NCBI RefSeq assembly: GCF_014648255.1
Contig: NZ_BMQT01000017.1
Coordinates: 1-59,910 of the forward strand
Direction of reading: 5' to 3'
Length of the DNA: 59,910 bases
Origin: Nocardioides albus
GTDB taxonomy: Bacteria > Actinomycetota > Actinomycetes > Propionibacteriales > Nocardioidaceae
Shown here in pieces: positions 22,459-32,357 of this stretch. The first letter of the stretch is position 1. The number at the start of each line of letters is the position of its first letter. The notes beneath the pieces are model-generated. The model searched no databases. It was given only the letters and a program-made list of their open reading frames with translations, and had not been told where the DNA came from. The position numbers and the translations under genes are program-made.

Positions 22459-23211
22459 GTGAACGACCGACTCAAGCAGGCCTGGGACTCCCGCGTGGCC
22501 TTCTGGATCGCTGCGATCTTCATCGTGGCGATCGTCATCGCCGCCATCGTCATCGTCGTTGGCGGCAATGACGACACGGGCCCAGACACCAAACCCTCCC
22601 CAAGCGCGAGCCCGTCAGCATCGGTGGACCCCTCGACTCCGGCGACACCGGGAGAAGGCGCGTTCGTCACACTCCCAGCTCCGGCGCAGAACACGGGCGG
22701 ATACCCCACTCACTACGCTCAGACCGCCGAAGGGGCGGCCGCAACAGCACTCGCCTTCTTCGTCTCCTCCGGCAGCGTTCTCGACTACGAGCGCGGCCCG
22801 GAGATCGTCCGCGCCTATATGGCTCGCCTGCCGCTCAGCGAGGCGGAGGCGGGCGACACGATGGTCTCCACCCTTCGGAAGGGATTGGGACTTGGGCTGA
22901 ACGGCGCTGCGCCCCCAGGCGTCTCCGTCTCCTACGTCATCGACGGCGTCAAGTGGATGCAGGACGGCGAGGACTACGTCGTCAGCGCCGAGTTCACACG
23001 GACCTTCACCGCCGCGGACGGATCAAAAACAACGACGACCGGCGCCGTGAGCATCGGGACCGTCGTCTGGTCTGGCGGACGCTGGTGGATCGACGGTAGC
23101 GCTCAGACCGCTGGGGCACCGGAGTCCTACGTCGAGCCTGGAACCGCTGCGTACGCGTCGGCTGGCTGGAACGTGCTTCGGAGCAACGAGTGGACCGGAG
23201 GGCTGCTATGA
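22459..23211 (+). CDS. VirB8-like conjugation protein, 250 aa
   Basis: Short cytoplasmic N-terminus, one membrane helix (residues 13-35), an S/P/T-rich linker and an external domain with an NTF2-like pattern (EGAAATALAFFVSSGSVLDYERG ... VSAEFTRTFTAADG ... VWSGGRWWIDG). These features match VirB8/TcpC-type proteins that assemble the transfer channel. GTG 22459 follows TAGGAGC. Confidence 0.72.
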   Translation: MNDRLKQAWDSRVAFWIAAIFIVAIVIAAIVIVVGGNDDTGPDTKPSPSASPSASVDPSTPATPGEGAFVTLPAPAQNTGGYPTHYAQTAEGAAATALAFFVSSGSVLDYERGPEIVRAYMARLPLSEAEAGDTMVSTLRKGLGLGLNGAAPPGVSVSYVIDGVKWMQDGEDYVVSAEFTRTFTAADGSKTTTTGAVSIGTVVWSGGRWWIDGSAQTAGAPESYVEPGTAAYASAGWNVLRSNEWTGGLL

Positions 23212-24566
23212 AGACGCTCGCACGCCTCGTGGTCCTACTGATCACCGCCACGGTCTTGGGTCTGACCGTCGACGCTGCAACCTCGCAAGCCACGGCCGCG
23301 CCGAGCACGGTGCGCAACGCTGATCCCTCCTGCGTCTTCGTGCCTGCCATGTGCGCCTTGGACGGGGCGGGCGAGGCTGCCCAGGGCGCCGTCGATGACG
23401 CTGTGACCAGTGCTGTCGACTCGGGTGCTCGGAGCCTTGGCGAGGCGATGATGGGGGCCTGGGACGCGCTGATGAAGAAGTTCCTGACCGTCTGGCTGGA
23501 TCAGGGGCTTCTGGTCGACCTCGAGGGCGACCAGGTCCACTGGTTGTCGAACGCGCTACGTACCTTGACGGTGCCGTTCGCGGTGATCGGGATCATGATC
23601 GCCTGCGTCTGGACGATGATGAATCACCGCGGCGACCGGATGCGCACAGCCCTGGAAGCGCTGTTCCGGGTCTTCTTGGTCTCGACGCTGGGAACCGCGT
23701 TCGTCGCTCTGATGGTCCCGGTGGGCGACAAGTTCGGGCAGTGGATCTTGTCGAACGCAGGCGTGACGGTCAACGGGTGGCAGTCAGCTGCCGCCGCGGG
23801 CATCGTGCAAACCCAGCCTGGTCTGGCGATCCTCGCCGGCATCTTCGGGGCTCTGTCCGTGTTCTTCCAATGGGTCATCATGCTCGCCCGGGTCGTGGTC
23901 CTGCCCCTACTGGTGGCGATCTGGCCGACGACGGCGGCCGCGGCGATGATCCGAGGCGGTGAGCAGTCGTTTGCATCGGTGACCCGATGGATCATCGCGT
24001 TCCTTCTGTACAAGCCCGCGGCCGCGATCGTGTACGCCTTCGCGTGGCGACTGAAGTCGGACGACGATATCTCGACGGTGATCAACGGCCTGCTGTTGTT
24101 GATCATGGCTGTCCTCGCGCTCCCGGTGCTCCTGCGGCTGATGACACCGGCCGCGAACGCGATGGGCTCAGCTGCAGGCGGCGGCATGTCCCTTGCCGCG
24201 ACCGGCGCGATCGTCGCCACCGGGGTTGCTGCGGGCGCGGCAATCGTCACCGGCGGCACCTCGGCAGCCGCGACTCCAGCGGCAGCGGGTGCCGGCGGTG
24301 GAGCTTCTGGTGGTGCAAGCCGGTTCACGGCAGGCGGTACGCAGTCGCCGACCGGTGGTGGCCCACAGCCGCCGGCTCCGGCTCCGGGCAGCCAGGGGCA
24401 GCCCGGCCAGGCCGGGATCGATGGAGCCTCGTCGCAGCAGAAGCAGACCGCTGAGGGGTCGATGGCCAGGGGCCTCGATGCCGGTGCCCGGCAGCTGCGG
24501 AGTTCGGTGGCTGAGGGATCACAACAGACCAAGGGTGACGACATGATCGGAGGTGACGGGCAGTGA
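23208..24566 (+). CDS. VirB6/TrbL-like polytopic membrane protein, 452 aa
   Basis: Signal peptide-like N-terminus (LARLVVLLITATVLGLTVDAATSQA), a loop with two cysteines (CVFVPAMC), then five or more membrane helices between residues 110 and 330, followed by a G/A/S-rich and Q-rich cytoplasmic tail. This is the layout of VirB6/TrbL channel proteins. The start overlaps the previous gene (ATGA). Confidence 0.8.
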   Translation: MKTLARLVVLLITATVLGLTVDAATSQATAAPSTVRNADPSCVFVPAMCALDGAGEAAQGAVDDAVTSAVDSGARSLGEAMMGAWDALMKKFLTVWLDQGLLVDLEGDQVHWLSNALRTLTVPFAVIGIMIACVWTMMNHRGDRMRTALEALFRVFLVSTLGTAFVALMVPVGDKFGQWILSNAGVTVNGWQSAAAAGIVQTQPGLAILAGIFGALSVFFQWVIMLARVVVLPLLVAIWPTTAAAAMIRGGEQSFASVTRWIIAFLLYKPAAAIVYAFAWRLKSDDDISTVINGLLLLIMAVLALPVLLRLMTPAANAMGSAAGGGMSLAATGAIVATGVAAGAAIVTGGTSAAATPAAAGAGGGASGGASRFTAGGTQSPTGGGPQPPAPAPGSQGQPGQAGIDGASSQQKQTAEGSMARGLDAGARQLRSSVAEGSQQTKGDDMIGGDGQ

Positions 24567-26077
24567 GCGAGTCCGCACAGGTGCGAGCTGACCGGTACGG
24601 CAACTGGATGCGACCGTCCTCGGCGGGCCTGTTCGGCCTGTCGCTGGCGGCCCTCATCGTGGCCGGCGGCGGTGTCGTGTTCGCGATGCTGTTCATGGTC
24701 TCGGGCAAGTGGCAGGGGATGCTCGTCGTCCTCGGGCTGACCGCGGCCGTGGTGCTGATCGGGTTCGTCCGCTTCGGCGGCCGCACCCTGGCCGGCAAGC
24801 TGACCGACTGGGTCTCCCTCGCCCGACGTCGGGCCCGCGGCGAGACGTTGTACGTCACCGGCGCGCTCTCGACCCTGCCTCCGGAGGTGGCCGAGCGGCT
24901 CCCCGGGGTCCTCCTCGATGTCGAGACCGTCTCCGGGTCGGACGGACTGGGGCGCCGGTACAGCCTGTTGCACCACAAGGCCGTCGGCCAGCTGGCCGCG
25001 GTGTTCGGGTGTGCCCCGAACGGTGCGGCGATGCAGGACCAGGCCGTGGTCAACGGCCAGGTCGCGAACTTCGGCCAGTGGGTCTCCTCGCTCAGCGTCG
25101 AGGACGGCCTCACCGGGGCGACGATCGTCGTCGACTCGGCCTCGGAGTCCTCGGCCGGCATGGTCCAGGCGATCAAGGACACCTATGTGGAGAGCGCACC
25201 GGAGTTCGCTGCGCAGGTCCTCGGGGCTGCGGCGGACACGTTGCCGGGGCGTACGTCGACGGTGAACGTCTACGCCACGATGGTCTACGACGTCGAGACT
25301 CTCGCCGGGTCGAAGAACGATCTCGATGCTGCCGTCGCGGAGGTGGCGGCACGGATGCCGTCGACCTCGACGTCGCTCGCCTCGGCGGGTGGGAACGCGG
25401 TGACGCCGCTGGTCGAGCATGAGCTCTCGCAGGTCGCTGAGCTGGCCTATCAGCCCTCGCGGGACCAGGAGATGGCTCTCGATGCGCTCGAGGGCCTGAC
25501 GGTGCCGCGTTCTTGGGAGCACGCGGGCCCGGAGTTCTTCGATGACTCCGCGGGCAGGATCGTGCGCCACGACGGCGTCGCGTCGGCGACGGTGATGATG
25601 ACGGTGCCGCCGCAGTCGTTCATCCACGCTCGTTCCTTCGATGCGTTGTTCGGGCCGAACCCGAAGTTCCTGCGCAAGCGGGTGGCGATCTTCTACCGGC
25701 CGGTCGACCCTGGCCGGGGTGCGCGGACGGTGGACCAGCAGGTCAAGAACGCGCAGTGGCGCATGGACACACGGCGCTCGCGCCCCACGGCCTATGACCG
25801 TGCCGCGCGTGCTGTCGCAGAGAAGACCGAGGAGGAGCTCGCCGCCGGTGCCCGGCTGTCGATGTTCTCGATGATGGTCACGGTCACCTTCGCCGATGAG
25901 GAGAAGGCGCAGCGCGAGGCGCTGCACCAGCTGAAGATGCTGATGACGCCGTTGATGATGGACCACCGCTTCGTCGAGCACGCCGGCTCGGCTGCGTTCC
26001 ACATCACGCTGCCGTTCGGGGTGCTGCCGTGGCGCTACTCGGCCAAGCCGGTCTGGCTCGAGGGGGCGATGGACTGA
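24563..26077 (+). CDS. SCO6880-family conjugation protein, 504 aa
   Basis: Two N-terminal membrane helices (residues 22-75) are followed by a soluble alpha/beta region corresponding to the N-terminal, non-ATPase part of VirB4 (GETLYVTGALSTLPPEVAERLPG, VNVYATMVYDV). In actinobacteria this PrgI/VirB3-VirB4N portion is often a separate gene just before the ATPase, as here. GTG 24563 overlaps the previous stop. Confidence 0.85.
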   Translation: MSESAQVRADRYGNWMRPSSAGLFGLSLAALIVAGGGVVFAMLFMVSGKWQGMLVVLGLTAAVVLIGFVRFGGRTLAGKLTDWVSLARRRARGETLYVTGALSTLPPEVAERLPGVLLDVETVSGSDGLGRRYSLLHHKAVGQLAAVFGCAPNGAAMQDQAVVNGQVANFGQWVSSLSVEDGLTGATIVVDSASESSAGMVQAIKDTYVESAPEFAAQVLGAAADTLPGRTSTVNVYATMVYDVETLAGSKNDLDAAVAEVAARMPSTSTSLASAGGNAVTPLVEHELSQVAELAYQPSRDQEMALDALEGLTVPRSWEHAGPEFFDDSAGRIVRHDGVASATVMMTVPPQSFIHARSFDALFGPNPKFLRKRVAIFYRPVDPGRGARTVDQQVKNAQWRMDTRRSRPTAYDRAARAVAEKTEEELAAGARLSMFSMMVTVTFADEEKAQREALHQLKMLMTPLMMDHRFVEHAGSAAFHITLPFGVLPWRYSAKPVWLEGAMD

Positions 26078-27624
26078 TGAGCCCGACCTCGAAGGCCTCC
26101 CAGAAGCTCGCTCAGCGGGCGGGCCGGAAGGCGCTCGCGCGTACGCACCAGGTCACGCCGCGCGGCATGACCGGTCTCGGTGGTGGCCGCTGGGGGAGCA
26201 TCCCGCAGCCTCCGGGCTGGTACGGCTCCTCGGCGCAGCTGTGCGGGATCTACCCGTTCTCGGCCGGAACCTTCCGGCCGGGGATGGGCACGCCGCTGGG
26301 CCGGGACATGGAGGTCGGCACGGCGGTCGCCGGCGACATGAAGACCTGGTACGACCAGGGCCTGATCTCCTCGAGCTCGATGATGCTGTTCGGTCTCAAC
26401 GGCAACGGCAAGAGCTCGGTGGCGCAGCGGTTCATGTACGGGATGGCCGCGCGCGGGATCGCCCCGGCGGTCTTCGACCCGATCAAGAACGAGCACGCCG
26501 AGGCCGTCGCGGCGCTCGGGGGTCATGTGGTCTCGATCGGGCCGCGCTCCAAGCACCGGATCAACCCGCTCGACCTCGGCGCCCTCGGCGAGGCCGCCGA
26601 CAGGATCGGCGGCACGCTGGGTGATGACATGCGCGAGGCCGCCGTCCGGCAGGCCGTCGACCTGGTCGCGCTGATCGTCCAGGTCAACCGCGGCCGGCCC
26701 CTGGAGGACATCGAGGACACGGCGCTGGGGCAGATGGTCCGCTCTGTGATCGCCCGGGTCGAGGACCCGTGGATCAAGGACCTGCTGGCCGGGTTCGACA
26801 CGCCTCCTCCTGAGGTTGTCGCCGCGACCGGTCGCTTGGACGCGGCCGAGTTCCAGCGCGACTTCCGCAGTCTGCGGGATGCGGTGATCGCGGTCGCCCA
26901 CGGCGACCTCGGTTACCTGCTGGGGGCGAAGGAGTCGGTGCGGCTCTCGGTTGGCAACCCTGGCGGGTTCTGCTTCGACACCTCCAGCATCCCCGAGTCC
27001 AACACGCGGCTGCTCTCAGCCGCGATGCTGGCTACCTGGTCGATCGGGTTCTCCACGATCGACGCGCACTGGGAGCTGTCCCAGTACGACCCCTCGATCC
27101 GGTGGGGCGGCTACCTGACGGTCCAGGACGAGTTCTGGTTCCCGATGCGCGCCGTGGAAGGCATCGTCGACCGTGCCGACCGGGTCGGTCGTACGAACCG
27201 GTCCCTGGGGGTCTCGGAGTTGAAGATCACCCACTCCCCGAAGGACTTCTTGTCCTTGACCAACGCCAAGGACCGTGAGGCCGCACGTGGGTTCGCGGAG
27301 CGCTCCGGTGTGCTGGGCCTGATGGCGCTCTCGCGCGATGACCTGATGGCGCTCTCCCAGAACGTGGTCCGGCTCAACAACCGGGAGATGGACCTGGTCA
27401 ACTCCTTCAACTCCCCGCCAGGGTGGAAGGCGCAACTCGATCCAGACGGCCGGCCCCTGCCGCCGCCGGGTGCCGGCAAAATGCTGTTGAAGATCCCCGG
27501 CCAGGTCGGGATCCCGATCCAGGTCAGCCTGACCGACCTGGAGCGGAACAAGCACGTCACCGACGAGCGGTCCCGGCGTACGCCCTCCCGCCCGCCTGCC
27601 TCTGCGCCGGAGGTGCGGTCATGA
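26077..27624 (+). CDS. VirB4-like transfer ATPase, 515 aa
   Basis: Walker A GLNGNGKSS (106-114), Walker B region LTVQDEFWF and a conserved FAERSGVLGLMALSRDDL segment. It supplies energy for channel assembly or substrate movement at the cytoplasmic membrane. The N-terminal domain normally part of VirB4 is provided by the preceding SCO6880-like gene. ATG 26077 shares one base with the previous stop. Confidence 0.9.
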   Translation: MSPTSKASQKLAQRAGRKALARTHQVTPRGMTGLGGGRWGSIPQPPGWYGSSAQLCGIYPFSAGTFRPGMGTPLGRDMEVGTAVAGDMKTWYDQGLISSSSMMLFGLNGNGKSSVAQRFMYGMAARGIAPAVFDPIKNEHAEAVAALGGHVVSIGPRSKHRINPLDLGALGEAADRIGGTLGDDMREAAVRQAVDLVALIVQVNRGRPLEDIEDTALGQMVRSVIARVEDPWIKDLLAGFDTPPPEVVAATGRLDAAEFQRDFRSLRDAVIAVAHGDLGYLLGAKESVRLSVGNPGGFCFDTSSIPESNTRLLSAAMLATWSIGFSTIDAHWELSQYDPSIRWGGYLTVQDEFWFPMRAVEGIVDRADRVGRTNRSLGVSELKITHSPKDFLSLTNAKDREAARGFAERSGVLGLMALSRDDLMALSQNVVRLNNREMDLVNSFNSPPGWKAQLDPDGRPLPPPGAGKMLLKIPGQVGIPIQVSLTDLERNKHVTDERSRRTPSRPPASAPEVRS

Positions 27625-29471
27625 GCTCCCGGGGGAGCAACCGGCAAGCGCAGCCCGGCGCCGGGCTGACCGGCGGCGTCGCCGCCGGCGTCTTCATGGC
27701 CCTGGTCCTGGTCGTGCTGCTGGGCTTCTATGCCTCGATCCAGCTCGGTGCGCGGCTCAGCGGACAGGACTCGTTGCCGACGGGGATCTCCGCAACGCTG
27801 GAAGGCGTACGGGCCGGCACGATCAGGTGGACCACCGCCTCGACGGTGGTCGCGATCGGCCTCGGCACGCTGGTCGCGATGATCGCCGGCCTGGCCGGTG
27901 GCCTGGTGCTGCGGCGCCGCCGGCGCGCCTCGCGCGCGGACTGGTCGGCGAAGGTGATGGGCCGCGGCAAGGAAGTTGCCGGGATCACCGAGAAGAAGGT
28001 CGCCGAGCATGCCAAGACGCTGGTGTCCGACTCGGTCACCACCCCGGGTCTCACGCTCGGTGTCACGGTCGCCTCACCGCATCAGCGGCTGTTTTCCTCC
28101 TGGGAGGACATGCTGCTGCTGATCGCCGGCCCCCGGACAGGTAAGTCGACCTCGTATGCGATCCCGGCCATCCTGGACGCTCCCGGCGCGGCGCTGGTGA
28201 CGTCGAACAAGCGGGACCTGGTCGACGCCACCCGTGACGTACGCGCCAAGGCCGGCTCGGAGGTGTGGGTCTTCGACCCGCAGCAGGTCGTCGGCGACGA
28301 GCCGACCTGGTGGTGGAACCCGCTCTCGTACGTGACCGATGAGGTCAAGGCGGCCACCATGGCCGACCACTTCGCCACCAACTCCCGCCCCGGGGATGCG
28401 AAGACGGATGCGTTCTTCGAGCCCGAGGGCAAGGACCTGCTCGCCAACTTCCTCCTCGCCGCGGCGCTCGATGGCCGTCCGGTCACCGACGTCTACAAGT
28501 GGGCTACGGGCCCCAACGAGGCCGGTGACGCGGTCAGGATCTTGAAGGGGCACGACTACGAGCTCCAGGGCGACAACGTCGCCGCGGTGCTCGCTTCACC
28601 GGATAAGCAGCGCGGTGGTGTCTTCGGGACCACCAAGCAGATGGCCTCGTGCCTGACCACCCGCACGATGCAGCCGTGGGTCGTCGAGGGTGGCGGCCGG
28701 CGACGTCGTCACTTCGACCCGCATGCGTTCGTCCGCGACGGCGGGACCCTCTACTCCCTCTCGCGGGAAGGACGCGGCAACGCCGGTGCCTTGGTGACGG
28801 CGCTGACCAACGCGGTCGCCGATGCCGCTGAGGAGCAGGCGACCATCACCCCCGGTGATGGCGTACGCCAGGCGGGCCGGCTCCCGGTCCCGCTCGTCGG
28901 TGTCCTCGACGAGGCCGCGAACGTGTGTCGGTGGCGTGACCTGCCTTCGCTCTACTCGCACTACGGCTCACGCGGCATCGTGCTGATGACGATCCTGCAG
29001 TCCTACGCCCAGGGTGTGGGCGTGTGGGGCAGGGAGGGCATGGACTCTCTGTGGACGGCGGCCAACGTTGCGATCTACGGCGGCGGTGTCCGCGATGAGG
29101 ACTTCCTCCGCAAGCTCTCCGGGCTGATCGGCACCTATGACAAGACTGCCAGCTCGGTCTCGACCCGGTCTCAGACTGGGTCTTTGTTCGGGGCGGGTGC
29201 ACAGGTCAGCACCCACCTGCAGACCGAGCACATCATGGACGCGGCCGATCTCGCGAGCCTGCCCAAGGGCCGCTCGGTCGTGCTCTCGTCCGGTAACCGG
29301 GCCACGCTCGTGGAGACGCTGCCCTGGATGGCCGGAGAGCGCGCCAGCGAGGTCCGCGCGTCGATCGCCGCGCACGACCCGGCCGCATCGCAGACTCTGT
29401 CGGGGATCTCCGAGCAGATGCAGGCGATCCAGAACGCCAGCACCATCCAGCCCATCGAGGAGCTCCGCTGA
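27621..29471 (+). CDS. VirD4/TraG-type coupling protein, 616 aa
   Basis: Two N-terminal membrane helices (residues 18-42 and 72-97), Walker A GPRTGKST (170-177), Walker B VGVLDEAANV and the C-terminal TraG-type segment (LASLPKGRSVVLSSGNRATLVETLPWM). It brings the relaxase-DNA complex to the channel. It overlaps VirB4 by four bases (ATGA). Confidence 0.93.
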   Translation: MSSRGSNRQAQPGAGLTGGVAAGVFMALVLVVLLGFYASIQLGARLSGQDSLPTGISATLEGVRAGTIRWTTASTVVAIGLGTLVAMIAGLAGGLVLRRRRRASRADWSAKVMGRGKEVAGITEKKVAEHAKTLVSDSVTTPGLTLGVTVASPHQRLFSSWEDMLLLIAGPRTGKSTSYAIPAILDAPGAALVTSNKRDLVDATRDVRAKAGSEVWVFDPQQVVGDEPTWWWNPLSYVTDEVKAATMADHFATNSRPGDAKTDAFFEPEGKDLLANFLLAAALDGRPVTDVYKWATGPNEAGDAVRILKGHDYELQGDNVAAVLASPDKQRGGVFGTTKQMASCLTTRTMQPWVVEGGGRRRRHFDPHAFVRDGGTLYSLSREGRGNAGALVTALTNAVADAAEEQATITPGDGVRQAGRLPVPLVGVLDEAANVCRWRDLPSLYSHYGSRGIVLMTILQSYAQGVGVWGREGMDSLWTAANVAIYGGGVRDEDFLRKLSGLIGTYDKTASSVSTRSQTGSLFGAGAQVSTHLQTEHIMDAADLASLPKGRSVVLSSGNRATLVETLPWMAGERASEVRASIAAHDPAASQTLSGISEQMQAIQNASTIQPIEELR

Positions 29472-30358
29472 TGAACGACGACGCCAGCCGCGGCCCCGAC
29501 GTCGACGACCTCGAGCAGGTCGATGGGTTCGACGAGCTGGGGGAGTGGGACATGCCCGGGACTGAGCCCGACGACGGCACGGAGACTGATCCGTCGGTGT
29601 CGACGATCGAACTCACCCCGGAGCTGCTCGACGCGCAGGAGGCCGCGGTCGCGGCCGAGGAGGCCGCGGTCGACCAGGCCGACGCACTGCGCGCCGCCGA
29701 GGACCTGGTGGCGGATGCTCGAGGTGTCGAGGCCGTCGCACGGGCGAGGCTTCTCGAAGTCCAGGCAGACCAGGCCAGCGCTCGCTCCCAGGTCCTGGCC
29801 GCCGAGGAGGCCGTCGCGAAGGCGACCCGTGACCGCAGTCGCGCAGAGCTGCGCGTCGAGCGTCTCCAGGAGCGCGCCGCGGCCGCCGAGCAGGCCGTCG
29901 AGGCGGCGTACGCCCAGGTGCAGAACGTCGTTGACCAGGCCGACGCTGGCGCCAGCGGCTCTGGTGATGATGACGAGCCGGCTCTGATCTATCCGACGCT
30001 GCCGGAGTTCGTCGAGGCGTTCCTCGTCCCGACCTATCGCCGTTGGATCGGTGGCGTCGGTGGCCGCAACCCGAACGGGGAGGACTCGTTCTGGTGGGAC
30101 GCGAAGTGGTGGCTCCACCCTGAGGCCGTCCAGCGGCTCGAAGCGCTCTGGCGCGCGTTCGAGCACCTGCGTCGCGACCCGGCTCTCGGGATGAGCGTGT
30201 GGTGGCGTGACCACGCCGATCACCACATGCCGATCTTGCTCTCCAAGTTCGGGCCCTTCGGCGACAGCAAGGACAACAACGAGCGCGGTGAGCCCCTTCC
30301 CCACACGGCACCTCCCAAAGGGATGTACGAGTCAACTCCGGATGAAAGGAACAAGTAA
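29471..30358 (+). CDS. DUF4913 protein, 295 aa
   Basis: Residues 50-165 are an acidic A/E/V/R-rich coiled coil. The C-terminal part matches DUF4913: YPTLPEFVEAFLVPTYRR, WWLHPEAVQRLEALWRAFEHLRRDP, GMSVWWRDHADHHM. DUF4913 genes sit at the end of actinobacterial transfer operons; function unknown. It shares one base with the VirD4 stop. Confidence 0.85.
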   Translation: MNDDASRGPDVDDLEQVDGFDELGEWDMPGTEPDDGTETDPSVSTIELTPELLDAQEAAVAAEEAAVDQADALRAAEDLVADARGVEAVARARLLEVQADQASARSQVLAAEEAVAKATRDRSRAELRVERLQERAAAAEQAVEAAYAQVQNVVDQADAGASGSGDDDEPALIYPTLPEFVEAFLVPTYRRWIGGVGGRNPNGEDSFWWDAKWWLHPEAVQRLEALWRAFEHLRRDPALGMSVWWRDHADHHMPILLSKFGPFGDSKDNNERGEPLPHTAPPKGMYESTPDERNK

Positions 30359-30361
30359 CCT

Positions 30362-30550
30362 ATGGGACCGCTCGCCGCGCTGCTATTTCTCCTAGCATTT
30401 CTGCTCGCCGCTGCCGCTTGGCTCGTATGGAGTGGCCTCTTCCCGATCCGCCAGGGGTCAACAACTTCGACCTGGATCCTGCTGGCCGGACTCGCGGTGG
30501 TGCTGGTCATCATGGCCATGAGCGCCTGGGCATCGGACATCGTGTCGTGA
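30362..30550 (+). CDS. Small membrane protein, 62 aa
   Basis: Two membrane helices (residues 4-24 and 38-56) joined by a short polar loop; no motifs. It lies three bases after the DUF4913 stop and overlaps the next gene by four bases (GTGA), so it belongs to the transfer operon. Confidence 0.65.
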   Translation: MGPLAALLFLLAFLLAAAAWLVWSGLFPIRQGSTTSTWILLAGLAVVLVIMAMSAWASDIVS

Positions 30551-31056
30551 CCACGATTCAGCCCAGGAGCCAGCCCAGCACGAGTGAGTCGCGACCTCTG
30601 ATCTGGGTGTTTGAGGTGGTCCCGGAGACACCGAACGGCGAGCGTAACCAATGCGATCCACGCCTCAATGAAGCGATCGCCAGGCAGATGAGAACGCTGC
30701 CGGGGTTCGTCGCCTCGGCGTGGAACCGCGAGCGCGTGGAGACGGTCTTTGAGTGCGTTGGTGTTCTCAACGACCGTGGACCAGCCATGAAGCTGGTTAC
30801 TGATCGGGTGCAGTTGGCTGACCCCCGCTCCGATGGCCGCCGCCTGGATCGCTCGTACGAACTTGGTCACTGGCCTGACCCGTGCGACTGGGATTGGCTG
30901 CTCGCTCCGATCGAGATGGCGGCACGGTCGGCCTTAGAGGGTCGGCACCAATGCGGTACGCACAGCTGGTGTGACTGCGGTCGCATCGGCAACAAGTTCG
31001 ACCCGAAGAAGAACGAAACCCTTCCGCTGGGATCGTTCGTCGCCAGCGCCAGCTGA
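30547..31056 (+). CDS. Hypothetical protein at the end of the conjugation operon, 169 aa
   Basis: GTG 30547 overlaps the preceding stop. The protein has no membrane segment; it contains W-rich motifs (GHWPDPCDWDWLLAPIEMAARS) and a late cysteine set (HQCGTHSWCDCGRIGN) that may bind zinc. Last gene of the plus-strand operon. Confidence 0.7.
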   Translation: MTTIQPRSQPSTSESRPLIWVFEVVPETPNGERNQCDPRLNEAIARQMRTLPGFVASAWNRERVETVFECVGVLNDRGPAMKLVTDRVQLADPRSDGRRLDRSYELGHWPDPCDWDWLLAPIEMAARSALEGRHQCGTHSWCDCGRIGNKFDPKKNETLPLGSFVASAS

Positions 31057-31274
31057 CCACCCGACGTGGCACGCCTGCCGACGCTAGCCGCCCCTACTGG
31101 GGGTACTGGTAAGAAGCGTGTCATGAGCCGCAAAGTAGCGGCGCATACTTTGCGGCCGGGGACGCGTTCGGGAGTTCCGGGCTTAGGCCGAGTAACTGGG
31201 GGAGCTGGTAAGAAACGTGTCACCAGCCGCAGCGGCTTCGCAGTGACGGGGCCGCACCGACCATCGCCTCGAGT
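31057..31274. repeat. Convergent intergenic region with two copies of a dispersed repeat (R1, R2)
   Basis: R1 (31104-31140) reads TACTGGTAAGAAGCGTGTCA then TGAGCCGCAAAGTAGCG; R2 (31204-31235) reads GCTGGTAAGAAACGTGTCAC then CAGCCGCAGCGG. R1 runs into CCGCAAAGTA...TACTTTGCGG, an inverted repeat. Related copies occur at 33522, 34754 and 35358. No gene is visible. Confidence 0.6.
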
Positions 31275-31937
31275 TCAGAGGATCGGGTGGCCGAGCAGGC
31301 GACAGATCTCTCCTATGCGGCCCTTGGGCCCAACGATTGTTCGGATCCCTACTGGTTCGCCTGGGTGCTTGAAGACGATCTCGATGATGACGTTGGGGCC
31401 TTTGGCGACCAGTGCCACTTCATAGATCTTCGACGCGTAGAGCGCCCAACTGGTCCCGGTGTCCGCCTTGAACTTGAGCCGCAGGCCACGCGGTGTCGCG
31501 ACGAGAGAGAGCCACCCGCGCGTCAGATCGGAACGCTTCGCTGAGGACCACGAGCTGGAAACGTAATCGGCGGAGGTACGCACAATCGTCTGCGGGTCTT
31601 GCGTCTGTGGGTCGTGGGTGGAAGGAGCTACCTCCGCCGGGGAGACTTTCGGCGGGACTGCGCTGCTCGACATCTGCGGCAGCGCTGCCGATCCCACTTG
31701 CCTCAGTAGGGCACGAATCTGGGTGGCCCTGATGGCGTTCTTGATGGCCAGCCAGACGCCGAACGCAACGGGGCCCCACCAGATGATGTAGTACCCACCT
31801 GTTGGACTACTCGCCGCGTCGGTATAGGTCAGCAGCGAGACAACCCCGGCCCCGCCGGCGATACACAACCAGACGACAGCCCAGACGTTCGCGCGGGTAG
31901 CCAGCGACTCCAGTTTCCGCCTGTCCAGGTCACTCAT
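31275..31937 (-). CDS. Membrane protein of unknown function, 220 aa
   Basis: Two membrane helices near the N-terminus (ANVWAVVWLCIAGGAGVVSLL and YYIIWWGPVAFGVWLAIKNAI), a linker rich in P/S/Q, and a soluble C-terminal domain of beta character (SLVATPRGLRLKFKADTGTSWALYASKIYEVALVAKGPNVIIEIVF), possibly PH-like. ATG 31937 has GAGGAGT upstream. It stands alone and is not recognised as a named family. Confidence 0.7.
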   Translation of the reverse strand: MSDLDRRKLESLATRANVWAVVWLCIAGGAGVVSLLTYTDAASSPTGGYYIIWWGPVAFGVWLAIKNAIRATQIRALLRQVGSAALPQMSSSAVPPKVSPAEVAPSTHDPQTQDPQTIVRTSADYVSSSWSSAKRSDLTRGWLSLVATPRGLRLKFKADTGTSWALYASKIYEVALVAKGPNVIIEIVFKHPGEPVGIRTIVGPKGRIGEICRLLGHPIL

Positions 31938-32118
31938 CGCCACTCCTCGGCCCTGCCTCAAACCGGCGGAGACCGAGTCCGCATTCCATGCGCAGAATTT
32001 AGCAACTCGCACGCTGCGAGTCTTGTTGATCCGTCGGCGGCGGTCGCAGCGCCAGCAGCGATCCCTAGCGGCGTAGGTCCTTGGCTACCGCGAGGGTGCG
32101 GGCCGGCTGCGGCTGCGG

Positions 32119-32313
32119 GTGGAGAATAAGACTGCCGCCCAGTTCTCCACCCCCAACCTGATGACCAACATCTCCGGGTTCGTGGTGATCGAGGGCAAGC
32201 GGTCGATGCGGAAGCGTGGCCTCACTTCGCCCGACCGTGTGGAGGCGGGTCTGTTGGCGATCTACGAGCCGGTCCCGCTGGTCGCACGGAAGCGTCGTGG
32301 TGTCTTGAACTAG
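32119..32313 (+). pseudogene. Probable 3' remnant of a phage terminase-like gene
   Basis: The only readable part, NKTAAQFSTPNLMTNISGFVVIEGKRSMRKRGLTSPDRVEAGLLAIYEP, resembles the C-terminal end of phage terminase large subunits (K-R-G-x-x-S-P-D-R-x-E-A). No upstream ATPase part is present and no ribosome-binding site is seen, so it is treated as a fragment. The assignment rests on this short motif. Confidence 0.45.
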
Positions 32314-32357
32314 CCGTGACCTACCGCAACCGGGCCGGGTCTATCGGGGCATCTCTG